A DNA stretch of 64,000 bases. Origin: Cliona cf. orientalis. Lineage: Eukaryota > Porifera > Demospongiae > Clionaida > Clionaidae. Below, piece by piece: positions 20,436 to 32,610 of this stretch; position 1 is the stretch's first letter, and each line of letters begins with the position of its first letter. The notes beneath the pieces were generated by a model. The model was not told the origin of the DNA and searched no databases. It worked only from the letters and a program-made list of their open reading frames with translations. The position numbers and the translations under genes are program-made. The DNA lies in NCBI GenBank assembly GCA_963930775.1, contig OZ005703.1, positions 6,572,001 to 6,636,000 on the forward strand, written 5' to 3'.

Positions 20436-23400
20436 ATGAAGACGCTCTGCTTGCTTTTCGGTCTACTGGGTCTTGCTTTGGCTGAGCCCACTGCCTACTT
20501 TGTGGAAAAATTTGAAACAGGTATGAAAAAATGCCGTGATACATCCACGCTTGTAAGTCGATATTCGTAGGCGTGTTTGGGGGTGCAAAGTCTACGATTC
20601 GTTGCTTTCTTGTATTTAAAGACATCATAGCCCGTATGTATAAGGCAATTAAATTTGTCTTTATTATATGTTACCTAATAAAATAATTAGATTTTCGGTA
20701 AAAGTGATTACAATTTTTTTTTTTCATTTTTGTCAGGTGATTGGAAGGAGAGGTGGGTACAGTCTCAGCATAAGTCAGACTACGGCAGTTTTGAATGGAC
20801 ATCTGGAAAGTTCTACGGTGACGTAGACAAGGACAAGGGTAAGACCTGACAAATGTTTCTCGCGTCGTATTTCGTTTGCTTGTCGTTGTCATTTGAGGTG
20901 ATAGTTGGTACTCCCGCAGAGTGCTAATGTGTCCTAGGCATATAGGTATACTTTTAGTGACAGCATGTTGGGGATACAGGATTTCTCTAGACGATTCCAA
21001 GGCACGTGTTGCTAGGGGCGCTAGTTTCTAGCTGTGTGCTATGTTACATGCTATTATCTCAGTCAGACAGAAACAGTGTGTTTCCAAACTGCCCCACGAT
21101 GTATAGTGAACATAAAAACGTTTCTTTTCCTCAACTATATGTACCTGAAATATTTCCAAGTTGTTATTTCCTGCTGTTAAAGGGGTTTCACCTTAACTTC
21201 CACCCCTCCCCAACCCTTTTCACTCATTGATACAAGTACATATAATATCACGAGCTTATCTGTAATCCCGTAATCCCTTGATATTGTGAAAAATTGGTTG
21301 TGTGCACGATATACTGTTCGCGCTGTTTGTCCATGATTTCCTTCAAAAATGTTCCACCTTTCCGCTCTCTTTCTCTTTCCCTCCCTTCCTCTTCCTCCCT
21401 CCTTCCCTCTCCGTCTCTCCCTTTCCCCGTCTCCCTCTCCCTCCGTCTGTCTCTCTCCCTTCCCTGTGTCTATGTCTTCAGGTATCAAGACGACACAGGA
21501 CGCTAAATTTTATGCCGTCTCCGCTGCCTTTGACAAGTTTTCCAACGAAGGAAAGACGGTCGTCGTCCAGTTCACCGTCAAGCACGAGCAGAGAATCGAC
21601 TGTGGAGGTGGATATGTGAAGGTGTGTGGGTGGATGAGTGTGTGTGTGTGTGTGTGCGAGTGCCTGCATGTATATTATCTTAAGAACACTTTGTTTGCAG
21701 GTACTAAATTTAGCAAAATTGTACCCGCGAATATTAATTTTTTCAACATTTTCGAATAAATAGAATGTTAATTTTGAAAAAATTGCTGAAATGAGTACCT
21801 GCTAAATGCGCTATTTCCAAAATCCACTAAAACTTGTACCCGCAAATAATTGTAGCCCTAAGGTGTGTGGATGTATGTGTGTTCTTGTGTTTGTGAGTGT
21901 ATCACAGTGGTGTATGAGAGTTGATGCTTAGGTGGGTGGGTGAAGTTTATTTAAAGCACACCCCAATTATTTGCGTAGTCAAGTCGTTTCCTTTCACTTT
22001 CGTCCTGGCAAAGGAAAGAAAGCCACACATTTTCAATGGTTGCTCCCTCCTGCATTGCTGTACTTGCATAGTATTATAAGCGCCCCCTTACACTGTATTC
22101 CAGTGTTCTCCCCAAGTAAAATTCAAGGCACGATAGGAGGGCATGGTATGGGTGGAGCCTGTAGCCACTTCAAAGCTTTTGGGTTGTCCCCATTCCCCAC
22201 ATCAAAGGGAATGCTGTACTGAAGGCTTGTTGAGCCGACATGCCTTAGATACGCTGGGGAGAACACTGTACTCCTTTGTGCTAAAGAGCTGCTGCACATG
22301 TATCTATTCGTGTAGAGGGTCCCTTGTTCTTTGATATGAACAGACAGCGTAAACCACGCATTATAGTGTTGTCTTTTCATGCAAAAAGCAATACCATTAT
22401 GGGCCATGTATTGTATGTTTATCTTGGCATATTGATGGTGCTTGTGTATACAGCACTTCCTCTGGTAGAAATGACATGTACATGTAGAGGCAGGCTTCCT
22501 AATAGCCTGAATACTGTCAGTTTCTGACGTTCATACTATAGTATAATAGATCTGTCTTTCATACCTCTTTTTTTGCCTTTCTCTCTCTTTCTCCCATCCT
22601 CCCTTCAGGTGTTCCCCAGTACACTTGACCAAGAGCAGATGCACGGTGAATCTCCTTACAACATCATGTTTGGTAAGAAATTATAAACTCTTATAAATAC
22701 CTCTCTTCTCAAAACTTGTTCTTGTTGTGCTTTGTAAGAAAGAGCTATTTCTCTTTCTTGCGTTTTGTGAGATTTTACAATGTACGACTTTTTGTCATAG
22801 GCCCTGACATCTGTGGACCTGGCACAAAGAAGGTGCATGTGATCTTCAACTACAAGGGGAAGAACCATCTTGTTAAGAAGGAGATCAGATGCAAGGTCAG
22901 TTGGTTGGTTGGCATAATATGCAGCAATTCCAAATGACAACTTTATGCATTCTCGAGGTTGTACCTTTTAGTCTATCAAACTAGCATTTTCAGTGCTGCA
23001 TGATTTGCCATGATCACATGCCCTGTAGGGAGAGACCCTATTATACTAGGATGCCTGAGCAGTTACCAGGAAGAAATGGTAGTGTTTTATAACAAGGGGG
23101 GAGGGAGGGGGAGTCTGTGTAAGGAAGTAATAATAATAAGTGCATCCTACCAAGTTGATAGTGCATTCCTGAACCTCTCCCCACCCCTCTCTTCTCTTTC
23201 TCTCTCTCCCCCCCCCCTCCCTCTCCCTCCCTCTCTCTCTCTCTCCCTCCCTTCCTCCCTCCCTCCATAGGATGATGAGTTCACTCACCTGTACACCCTC
23301 ATCGTTCGTTCGGACAACACCTACGAGGTGAAGATTGATAACAAGCGTGTCGAAGGTGGTAGCCTTGAGGACGACTGGGACTTCCTCCCTCCCAAGGAGA

Positions 23401-24976
23401 TCCCCGACCCTGAAGCCAAGAAGCCTGAGGACTGGGACGACAGAGCAAAGATCGATGATCCCGACGCTACAAAGCCAGAGGTACTGCGATACAAAATATA
23501 TTATAGCAGTATCCTGTTTAAGAAGAGGCCTTGATCTTGAAGTGGGTGGAGCCTGAAAGCTTTAATATTGCTTTGCCTCCCACTAGCACTTCTGCTAGAA
23601 TCAGAATGTGCACGCAGTACAGTGACGACCTTTACCTATCAGTAAGTATTTCATTGACGACCTTTCCCTACTCGTTTGCAGGATTGGGACCAACCAGAGT
23701 ACATTCCGGATCCCGATGCTGAGAAGCCAGAGGACTGGGACGACGACATGGACGGAGAGTGGGAACCACCCATGATCCCAAATCCAGAGTACAAAGGTCA
23801 GTAAATTTATTGGCAACAAAAATTAATAATAATCATGCTTGATAGAAAATTGCCACTTATGATAATATGTTGTATCCTCAGTGTTGTAATTTGTGACAAA
23901 TTGCTGTCTTCCTCAATTTTAATTCCATACTAGTTCTTGCATTAGCCAAATGGACTAATCTTGTCCTGCTGGAAGCAATATTTCGTTCATTGTGGTTTAT
24001 GTAATTGAAATACTAATTTTCCTACCTTGTATAATGTACATGTAGGTGACTGGAAACCAACTCAGATCGACAACCCGGACTACCAGGGAGAGTGGGTGCA
24101 CCCGAAGATCCCCAACCCAGAGTACGAGGCAGACGAGTTCCTCTATCGATACGAGGACTTTGGAGTCATCGGTCTGGACTTGTGGCAGGTTAGTGCTCTC
24201 TCCTCCTCTCTCCCTCCTCTCTCTCTCTCTCTATTTTCCTTCATTTTACTTTCTCAATTTTCTTCTCACCCACGTTTCATGCAGGTCAAATCTGGCACCA
24301 TCTTCGATAACTTCCTCATCACGGACGATGAGAAATACGCTGAAGAGTTTGGGGATGAGACCTGGGGCCAGACCAAGGATGCAGAGAAGAAGATGAAGGA
24401 CGAACAAGATGAAGAGGAGAGAAAGAAGGCCGAGGAAGCAGCCAAGGCCATGGAGGAGGAGGAAGAGGAGGAGGAGGAGGAAGGAGAGGATGAGGATTTC
24501 GACACAGAAGAGGTTAGCTAGCTGCTGCTTTTAGTTTTGTGTCTAATAAGTTTTTTTTACTAAGCCTTCTCCCTCTCCCGTAGTAATTATTCGCATAAAG
24601 CATTGTTTTGCCTATTGTCTGCAAAGACCCTGGGCTTGTGCTTTGATGGACACTAACTACTATTCTATGCAGCCACTTGCATGCACTATATTGTGTGTTT
24701 TATCAAGAGTGGATTTCATAATCCCAACGATCTAGAAGCATGATTTTAGTGGTGGCACAGATGCTTAGCTTGCCAGATTTTTAGTTTTAGCACCATCATG
24801 ACATTTTCTGCTTACAGTGCACAGAATTATTAATTTGATATCACAACGTTGTACCCCAGAGAGCCACGAGTTGATCTTTTTTTTCTTTTTCGTGATAAAT
24901 CCAGGGAGGTGAAGATGAGGAGGGAGAGGGAGAAGAAGAAGAAGAGGGAGAGACGGCTGGCAAGGACGAGTTGTAA
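20436..24976 (+). CDS. CALR: Calreticulin, ER calcium-binding lectin chaperone (10 exons, 417 aa, KDEL)
   Basis: Exons: 20436-20520, 20737-20838, 21482-21621, 22609-22672, 22801-22895, 23271-23480, 23682-23796, 24046-24188, 24285-24512, 24905-24976. A signal peptide ([16 protein letters not shown]) leads to the lectin N-domain ([26 protein letters not shown]). The P-domain follows with three IPDP..KPEDWD-type and three GEW/GDW..IPNPEY-type repeats, then [10 protein letters not shown] and an acidic, calcium-storing tail ending KDEL. The length is typical of the family. It folds glycoproteins and buffers calcium in the ER lumen. It is divergent from SelJ-type copy B and has ERSE-like sites upstream. 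A second possible last exon ending RDEL lies 330 bp downstream. Confidence 0.97.
21356..21478 (+). repeat. Pyrimidine-rich low-complexity tract before calreticulin exon 3
   Basis: CTCTTTC/CCCTCC-type repeats run into the acceptor at 21481. Similar tracts precede exons 4 and 6 (22568-22608, 23180-23268). They act at least as polypyrimidine tracts. Confidence 0.8.
22101..22268. mobile_element. Small inverted-repeat element in calreticulin intron 3
   Basis: The ends CAGTGTTCTCCCCA and TGGGGAGAACACTG are exact inverted copies about 168 bp apart. No coding potential is seen. The target duplication is unclear. Confidence 0.6.
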
Positions 24977-25307
24977 CCAACCAGCCCCCGTCCCTTTGTT
25001 CACCACGTAGGACCAAAAAACCTACCCTAGGGAGCATCATTTGTGTTGTCGTCGTTATTAAAGTTTATTATAATAGGCAGCTTTAATTTCAGTATTTGTA
25101 ATAATGTTATTATGAAATTTGTTTTGTATAATAACCGGTATAGCAAAAGATGCAGAGTTTAACTATAATATTGTTTGGCTGCCAAATTAGACAATAATTA
25201 TTATTTATTGGGTATATTGGAGTAGTATCGGATCAAGTATACCTTGGGTTCACTCACTGGTGGTGAACATGTTATATTTGGAGTGATGCAAACTTCTTTT
25301 ACTCCAG

Positions 25308-25373
25308 TTTTTGGGTGATGAAGATGTACCAGAGGAAGAAACATCTGAAGGGGAGGGCAGAGATGAGCTGTGA
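25308..25373 (+). CDS. CALR: Possible alternative last exon of calreticulin ending RDEL
   Basis: After an acceptor (CTTTTACTCCAG) an open 21-codon stretch starts FLGDEDVPEEE and ends GRDEL followed by TGA. Its phase (0) matches the calreticulin donor at 24512, so splicing 24512 to 25308 would replace the KDEL tail with a shorter acidic tail and an RDEL retrieval signal. Alternatively it could be a decayed copy of an old exon. Its conservation in two further copies (35875 and 43148) argues that it was once functional. Confidence 0.6.
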   Translation, partial: FLGDEDVPEEETSEGEGRDEL

Positions 25374-25798
25374 TGACCTGTCCCCAATGCTGTCTAGAGA
25401 TTAAATATTACCTGTGTTGGTGTTAATACTTATAGGCATTGCATTATTGAGCTATAAGTGAAAATAATATTTATTCGTGCGGCGATCATTACCAACTATG
25501 TGACGGTTCCACGGTATGCATGCGCAGAATGAACGCGCGTGCACTTTGTACTTAACGCATTAACGTGACACGAACCATGCACTGGGGACGAGACTAACCA
25601 TGCACAAACAACCGGTTGACCTGGCTGTACCCTATTTGACCCCAGCCAAGATAAACAATAATGTTTAGCATTTTCACTATGAATCTATATGACATTGTAA
25701 TTTTATATTAATGCAGCAGTGCCACCGCAGACTAGCGGTATTTTGTTATTGCACACAGTGACTCTATAATAATTAAACTGTTGGTTTTCCATTGTTAG
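25374..25798. other. Spacer copied as part of a segmental duplication
   Basis: Positions from about 25475 match 29658-29960: GGCGATCATTACCA, then CATGCGCAGAATGAACGCGC, then the stretch leading into the receptor gene's last exon. This shows that DNA around the 3' end of receptor A was duplicated to its other side. No gene is seen. Confidence 0.7.
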
Positions 25799-28700
25799 CT
25801 ACTGGTATCGATTATCTGCTGTAGCGTACACTGGAGCCTCTGGTTTGCTATCAGGGAACTCATAGGGAACTGGACATCCTATTGTTTCATAGTTCCCTCC
25901 ACCTCCTCCCCCACCTTGTCCAGATCTAGCCAGCTTGTCTGGATCCTCATACTCTCCACCTGCATCTCCCAAACCCCCCAGCTTCACATCATCATAGGCC
26001 ATGTTTGCTGACACAGCAAAATCACTTGTACTCTTGCCAGACTTTCTTCGCCTGTTGAATCGTAGAAATGTTCACCATGTATCTATCAGCTTGATGCCGA
26101 TAAAACTAGCTATAAGAAATTTGTTACCTACCAGCAGATCACTGTGATAACGATAGCAGCCACTGTAGCAAAGATTCCCTCCACAAGAATAAGTCCACCA
26201 ACAGCAATACCAACATTACTGGTACATGTACATGTGCACGATGATTCTGATGATGATAATTATTTTGCATGTTCACCAAACAGTCATTACAATGATAATG
26301 TGTTGATGTGATCTCCTTATGATAATTAGATTGCGATTTTACCTGGTATCATAGTTGCTGTGACCGGTTGACTAGGCAACTGAGTTGATGACTCAGATAC
26401 AGACGTTACTGAAAAAGATACTTAGCTAAATTTTTTGTGCCATGAAGTACAATAACAGTCTTTGCTCACCGATATTTATGCAAGTAGTCTTGTTAGCGAA
26501 GGTAGCATCAGGTACCACACAACAGAACTGGCCAGTTGGGGATATGGCATTGTTCTTGCGATTTAAACGTACAATACCAGGGCCTCTGTTACAATAAAGG
26601 TCATCACCATTGTCTTTAACACGAACAAGTGATCCATTGGGGTAAAACCACTCCCCCAGACCTACCCTTCTACCTGTATCCTCACCATGGCAACACTGGA
26701 TTAGGTCAGTGACACAGAGCAAAGCTCCATCATCTCCTTCTCCAATCTCACCAATCAGAATACTATCACCATTGCGATAGAACTGACCTCCCTGTGTGAG
26801 GAACACACCTGCATGAAATATGAATGAATATTGGACTCTAGCTACCTGTATAATAATAGATCTATACATATGCACACAACATAATATATATACCAATAGT
26901 GATTCTAGCAGTGTTATTTAGTGAACCAGATTCAGAGAGGTAGGTTGAGGATGGCTGTGGTCTGATGGTAGCAATACAGGTATAGTTTCCAGAGTCGTTC
27001 CTCCCAAATGAGTTAAGCAGGGTGGTATAGGTGAAGGTTGTACCAGACACTATTGGTCCACTCAGAGCCAGTGGAGCTCCATCCCTGGAGAGCCGTGCAT
27101 CCACCATCAGCAGTGAGAGATCAGACTCCATCATAGATGGGCCCAACTCAACCACACAATTCACAATGATAGTACATACAATAGCATTGACTGGGCTAGA
27201 TGGAGTGCTTGTGACAGATACAGAGGCTGCGGAAGGGACTGAGGGAGTCCCGAAGAGAAGATCATCACTATTTTCACATTGCTACTAGTATACTAACTTG
27301 TTAATCTTAGGTCTTTAGTATGATTGAGCATCACCCCATCCACAGAGACCTGGCAGGTGTACTGACCAGCATCAGATAGACTGAGAGAAGAGAAGGATAG
27401 AGTCGGTCCAGTGCTAACTTCAGTGTCATCCTTCCTCCATCGGTATGCACTGACAGTACCATTAGTTCTAGTGACTTCACAGGTGAGGGAATAGCTCTGT
27501 CCTAGAGCTGGAGTGGCTACACTACCGGTGATCTGTACGCTGGTACCTGGATGTCAAATAGACCAATCATCGCATAAAAAACCCACAAAAATGGTCAAAA
27601 ATAATTTAAGCTTGTTCTCTCCTTCACACAATTACATGTACAACCTTAACAACACATGCAGTTACCATGGCATACAGCTGTCGGTCTTTAGCCCCCTCAT
27701 ATATATCACATGCCTACCTATGATATCAGCACAGAGTCTCTGTGTCATACCAGCAGCATCAGATACTTCACAGCAGAACAGTCCAGTTGGCATGAAGACA
27801 CTAGTATTGAGGCGGTTCAGGTTGACTGTTCCATCCTCATTGCCTCTGTTTCTATAGAATGCTGTAGCCATATCGGCCCCTGCTCCTAACACTGGAACAC
27901 GTGTCCCATTAGGAAAGTACCAGTCTCCAGCTCTGCCCTCAAATGATGCACAACATGGCATCCTATCAGTGATGCACTGGAGTCCAGTGTTGGATGTGGC
28001 ATTATTCTTTCCAATCTCAGTGATGGAAATGGCACTGCTGTTAGCATAGACTGTTCCTTTTAGAGAGAGGTAGACACCTGTGTGTGTTTGCGTGAGTGTG
28101 TGTGCATGTGCATGTGTTTTCGGTGGCTCCATAATAATATTATTATTGTAGGGGCAAATCAAGTTAACTCACCAACAGTGACTCTGAGTGTTTCATGTTG
28201 TGGACTACTGTCAGAAAGGAATGAATTTGGAGGTGATGGACTAACAGTAGCAGAGCAGGTGTAGAGTCCAGATTGATCTCTCCCAAATGAGCTGATGGTA
28301 GCCATGCTGCTGTAGGTGGATCCAGATACTGATGGAGTGGTGGCAGTCAGTAGACGCCCAGCTGGATCTCTCAATTGAATATTCACAGTCACTGGGACAC
28401 CTCCTAGTGCTGGGTCCACGTCAGCCATGCAGGTCAGAGTAACAGTGGATCCAATTGGACGAACCATGAGTGGGTTAACTTGATTCATTGACATCCTGAT
28501 CGCTGTTGGCCTAGGTACTAAAATAATGAGAAACCTATTGTGAAAGTTTACATTTAGAATCACTCACTCTGCACAGTGATGGTCCTGGATGCTGAGTCCG
28601 TAGCACTGCCCAGTGTAGCTCTACATGTGTATGTCCCAGCATGAGAGGCTGCCAGTGAGTTAAATGTCAGTGTGCTCATGCTACCATTCGTCACTACTCC

Positions 28701-29530
28701 AGATGTGATCATATTGTCCATAGGACCCATCAGCCAGGTGATGGTTGGTTGATCATTTGACCCAGTCACAGTAACAGTACACTCCAGACTGTAGCTCTCC
28801 CCAGCAGTGGCAGTACCAGAAGAAATGATGGGGGAGACAGTGACAGTTACAGGTGTACTAGTAGTTATAATCTCACTGGTGGTAACTATAGGAGGCTCTG
28901 TGGGTGAAAATGCAGTAACTGTTGGTAGTACATCCACTAGAATGGAATAAAACAGAGAGCAGTAGTATCACTACAGTACAGTTCATGATAATACGAGCCA
29001 CTCACCAATATTCACATACATAGTTACATTGTCACCATCAGCATTGGGTACCTCACAGCGAAAACGACCTCTCTCTTGTGGATTACCAGTATCACGATTC
29101 AAGCGCACTGCTTGAGTAAATCTATTTCTATAGAAGAAGCTTCTAGTCGGATCAAGAGCAACCTCATGTGTGAAACTCTGTACTTGGCTCCCATTAGGGT
29201 AGTACCACTCTCCCTGGACTATGGTCCCATTTGGGTGATCTTCACGTCCACAACAGTCACTTCTGTCAGTGTTGCAATATAGACCATTGTCATCTTCACC
29301 AATATCACTGGCTATGACATAGCCATCATTGGGGATAGCCACTCCATTGAGCGAGAGATACACTCCTGCAGCTGGCCATGGCGGGAATGTTAAAAATATG
29401 AACCAGTTCACTCTCAAGAGGTATAAAATCACTCACCTGTGGTCTGCCCACTGGCAACTGAAACGATGGCAGTTATGAATAGCAGTACAGTAAGCAAGAG
29501 TGAAATCTGCGAGTATCGATTCTCAGCCAT
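25799..29530 (-). CDS. Ig-superfamily transmembrane receptor A (11 exons, about 964 aa)
   Basis: Exons in transcription order: 29530-29437, 29365-29006, 28936-28568, 28517-28173, 28077-27718, 27546-27298, 27238-26894, 26808-26470, 26408-26343, 26246-26132, 26051-25799; every ectodomain exon is phase 1-1. After a signal peptide the order is X - Ig - Ig - X - Ig - Ig - X - stalk - membrane helix - tail. Ig exons show the usual C...W...DxGxYxC pattern (AGTYTC, SGLYTC, AGQYTC, SGNYTC). X is a ~115-residue cysteine-rich module (YLSLNG, CNTDR..CC, GEW-YPNG, FYRNR, RFRCEVP-A) that I cannot name. The tail has tyrosines in YEDP, NYETI, VPYEFP and PVYATA, possible SH2 or kinase sites. Likely a cell-surface recognition or adhesion receptor (inference). 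Confidence 0.85.
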
Positions 29531-29657
29531 AGCTTGTATAAACTTTTTGTCAAGTTGTTATCAGCTAGGGTGACTCGATATTGGCATGCGAGCAACTGAT
29601 CATCCAGGATCAGCCCCGCCTATTTGCAAGTACCGGTATTGATTATAGTGTGCTGTA

Positions 29658-30026
29658 AAATGTTCGTGCGGCGATCATTACCAGCTATTAGATCGTCACG
29701 ACGCATGCGCAGAATGAACGCGCGTGCACTTTGTACTTAATATGACACTAAGAACAAGTTGACCTGCCTGTATATACCCTAGTTGTCCAGCCAAGTTTAT
29801 AGCGAATAATAATAATATTATAATCTGGTCATTATGAATCTACATGACATTGTAATTTTATATTAATGCAGCAGTACCACAGTGGTAGTATTAATTTTTT
29901 TGTTATTGCACGCAGTGACTCTGTAATCATTAAACTGTTGTTTTTCTGCTGTTTACTACTGGTATCATCTGCTGTAGCGTACACTGGATCCGAGCCTCTG
30001 ATTTACTAACAGGGAACTCATAGGCT
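29658..30026 (-). pseudogene. Relic of a fourth Ig-receptor last exon and its 3' flank
   Basis: 29958-30026 matches the end of the receptor A last exon (the EFP...SEA region and codons for TYR-containing motifs) but has a 5-bp insertion (GGATC) that breaks the frame, and the homology stops abruptly. The adjoining 29658-29957 matches the 3' flank of receptor A. It lies between receptor A and sulfotransferase 1, so a receptor copy was lost or truncated here. Confidence 0.7.
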
Positions 30027-30801
30027 ATCGCCAAGATGATCAGAATTGGCCAACGCAGGGATGGTTGAACAACTGAGGAGATTTGTGCCAACAAAATAAG
30101 ACTAAAATTTAATTAATAAGTGAAACGGAGCTGGTTGAGAAGTGAGTTGGTTCATAAACAACTTGGATGAGATAATATTATAAGCTAGAAGCAAACTCTG
30201 GAGTTTAATAATAAGTAATAAAGGACAGTGAGTATTGCATAAATTAACTTTCAGTGAAATCTCCCACCAAAATGAAATTGGACAAAAGAGAAACATGCGG
30301 ACATAGCTATACAATTAAGTGAAGTATCAAAAATACAGACAGGTGCACTGGGAGGGTGATAAAAAGACCTACAGTGACTGGTGAAATAATTAATGAATTA
30401 ATAGAAAGAATAGTTAGCTCAGATGGCCCTGAAAAAGTACATTATATGAAAAAGATCTTGTTACAAAAATCAAAACATCACCACATTGTCTGTTTCTATA
30501 ATACCATAGAGTCAATACAGACTACACAATCTAAAATTTGTTTATTGAGCCATGATTCAGCAGTGCATATGAGGTGGGGCTTATGAACTAAGTAAGGGCT
30601 GAATCAATCATAGGAAGCTACGGGCATTAAAACACAAAACAGAAATAGCACCTATATCTTAAATAAAATTAATGATGGGATGATGTGCCAGATCGTAATG
30701 TAACATTTAGAGTAGATATTGGGTGTGGTGCTCAAGCTCCAAGCAAAGAACTTTGACCTACATCCATCAAGGTACCGAGTTGTCTATAGTTGACAGTTAA
30801 T
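30027..30801. other. Spacer upstream of sulfotransferase 1
   Basis: Mostly AT-rich DNA without a supported gene. The last ~80 bases (GTGCTCAAGCTCCAAGCAAA and what follows) are shared with the DNA just before the other cassette sulfotransferases, so they are probably leader or promoter sequence. Confidence 0.5.
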
Positions 30802-32076
30802 ATGGCCCTGTTGAAGAAAATTGCTATAATATTGAGTGTCCTAGTTGCAGTGGTGATATTGTTACTTCCCTCTAGTGGATTTTTCAGTCAAAATAATACC
30901 ACTAGATGTACAGGAAGGCCAAAATACACTCCCAGGGAATCTCAGCCAAGCTCTGCCAATCCAGCCGCTACCAATAATAAAATAAAAGACTTTGCAGTTG
31001 ATGTGACTATTGACCAACCTTCACCATGGATAAATTACAGTAAGCAGGAGTTTAAAGGGGCTCCTAGCTTGACCAAGGATGTTATTGATGGCATCAAAAC
31101 GTTTGTCATGTTTATTGGTTATCCGAGAAGTGGACACAGCATTGTGGGCAGTCTGATGGACGCTCATCCTCACATAGTGATTGCCAATGAGTTCATGCTG
31201 TTTAGAAACTGGAAGTACTTCTCTGATAGGCAGAAAGAATCCGGTGAAGCCAATCCGTTCTACCAACACAAGAGTTATCTCTTCAATATTCTGTACAGAC
31301 GGAGCTACTGGGATACCACTGATGGATTCAGGAGTGAAAAGAACACAGAGAAGAACTATACCCTATCCATGAACTCTCTATGGCAGGGGAAGTTTGATAA
31401 ATACATCAGTGTCATAGGAGATAAAAGTGGAGGGGTGACTTCGACTACTTATCTAACCTCAAAGACAACATTTTCTCGCTATTTTGAGGAGCTAAGGACA
31501 ACTATAAAGCTTCCTATCAAAGCAGTACATGTTGTTAGAAATCCCTATGACCAGATCTCTACTTGTGTTCTATACGATGATTATGTTCATTTACCAGAGT
31601 ATATCAAAGTCGCACTAAAGGACAGTACTCAAGAAATCTTTAAACATAAATCACAATCGGTTACAGTTGCCAAGTACAAAGCAGCAATGACTGCTCTACA
31701 AGCAAAAGGAGACAATGAAACATTTGCGGCAGCCAGATATAGTAACGAAATAATACTACAAAACTGTATTCACAAGTTAGCTGCAGGGGCGAGCGCTGTC
31801 ACCAAAATGGCAGATCTCATTGGACCAAGCAATGTAATTGAGGTACACAATCCTGATTTTGTGAGTGACCCTAAGGATACTGTGGGAAAGTTATGCTCAT
31901 CGCTGGAAGTTGAGTGTGCTCCAGAATACCTTGAGGCATGTGCTAGCAAGGTGTTTAAGAGTGTCTCTAGAACGAGGGACATGTTACTCTGGTCTCCCAC
32001 AATGATAGCCAAGGTAGAGGAAGAAGTCATCCAAACTTACCCGTTCTTCAACAGATACTCATTTGAAAGCGAATAA
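30802..32076 (+). CDS. Carbohydrate sulfotransferase 1, type II Golgi membrane protein (424 aa, single exon)
   Basis: A short cytosolic start (MALLKK) leads into one membrane helix, a Thr/Ser-rich stem, then a PAPS-dependent sulfotransferase domain. The 5'-phosphosulfate loop is GYPRSGHSIVGSLMDAHPH (about residues 104-122), and the 3'-phosphate site is VVRNPYDQIST (about 243). The family moves sulfate from PAPS to sugar hydroxyls or amines in the Golgi; the acceptor here is unknown. The ATG at 30802 was chosen because, in this copy, the longer N-terminus of paralogues 3 and 4 meets a TAG upstream. No intron is present, unlike the neighbouring receptor genes. Confidence 0.85.
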   Translation: MALLKKIAIILSVLVAVVILLLPSSGFFSQNNTTRCTGRPKYTPRESQPSSANPAATNNKIKDFAVDVTIDQPSPWINYSKQEFKGAPSLTKDVIDGIKTFVMFIGYPRSGHSIVGSLMDAHPHIVIANEFMLFRNWKYFSDRQKESGEANPFYQHKSYLFNILYRRSYWDTTDGFRSEKNTEKNYTLSMNSLWQGKFDKYISVIGDKSGGVTSTTYLTSKTTFSRYFEELRTTIKLPIKAVHVVRNPYDQISTCVLYDDYVHLPEYIKVALKDSTQEIFKHKSQSVTVAKYKAAMTALQAKGDNETFAAARYSNEIILQNCIHKLAAGASAVTKMADLIGPSNVIEVHNPDFVSDPKDTVGKLCSSLEVECAPEYLEACASKVFKSVSRTRDMLLWSPTMIAKVEEEVIQTYPFFNRYSFESE

Positions 32077-32101
32077 TAGGACATCAATCTGTAATTATAT
32101 C

Positions 32102-32234
32102 TACCGTATTTCTTCTAAAAATTCGGCATGAAAATAATAATATTGCTTTAGCTTCGCTAGCATATACGCGTGACGACCTTTGCCGAAAATTAGAGACTAT
32201 TCAGAAGGGCCGAATTTTTAGAAGAAATACGGTA
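32102..32234. mobile_element. 133-bp MITE with TACCGTATTTCTTC ends
   Basis: Left end TACCGTATTTCTTCTAAAAA and right end TTTTTAGAAGAAATACGGTA are inverted copies (about 26 bp of pairing). The terminal heptamer TACCGTA is the same as in the element at 18449, which suggests one terminal-repeat class. Confidence 0.75.
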
Positions 32235-32610
32235 ATTGATTTTGATTACGTGAAATTACGTAATATTGTATTACAGTTTATGGTTTATCATAGACTGTAT
32301 ACTATAGGTGCTATTTCTGTTCTGTGTTTTAATGCCCGTAGCTTACTTCCTAAGATTGAAGTGCTCAGTGCCCTTACTTTAGTATTAATTTTACGCTTGA
32401 TCATTGATCGAGCGAGTGACCCCACCCATTGGTTTGTATAAACCTTATTTAGCAATATTGCAGGGATACATATAAGCACTGAAATGACTTAAATTAAATG
32501 CATCCATGGTATTATAATAATTCTATATTAGTTAGGTAGTAGCTAATAGCTAATAATTAGACTACAAAGAATCACATTCCAATATCTCCTTTGGTAGCTT
32601 GTTTCAATAA

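Noticed and set aside
21177-21488. Minus-strand Arg/Glu/Gly-rich open frame in a calreticulin intron
   Set aside because: Low-complexity pyrimidine tract read backwards.
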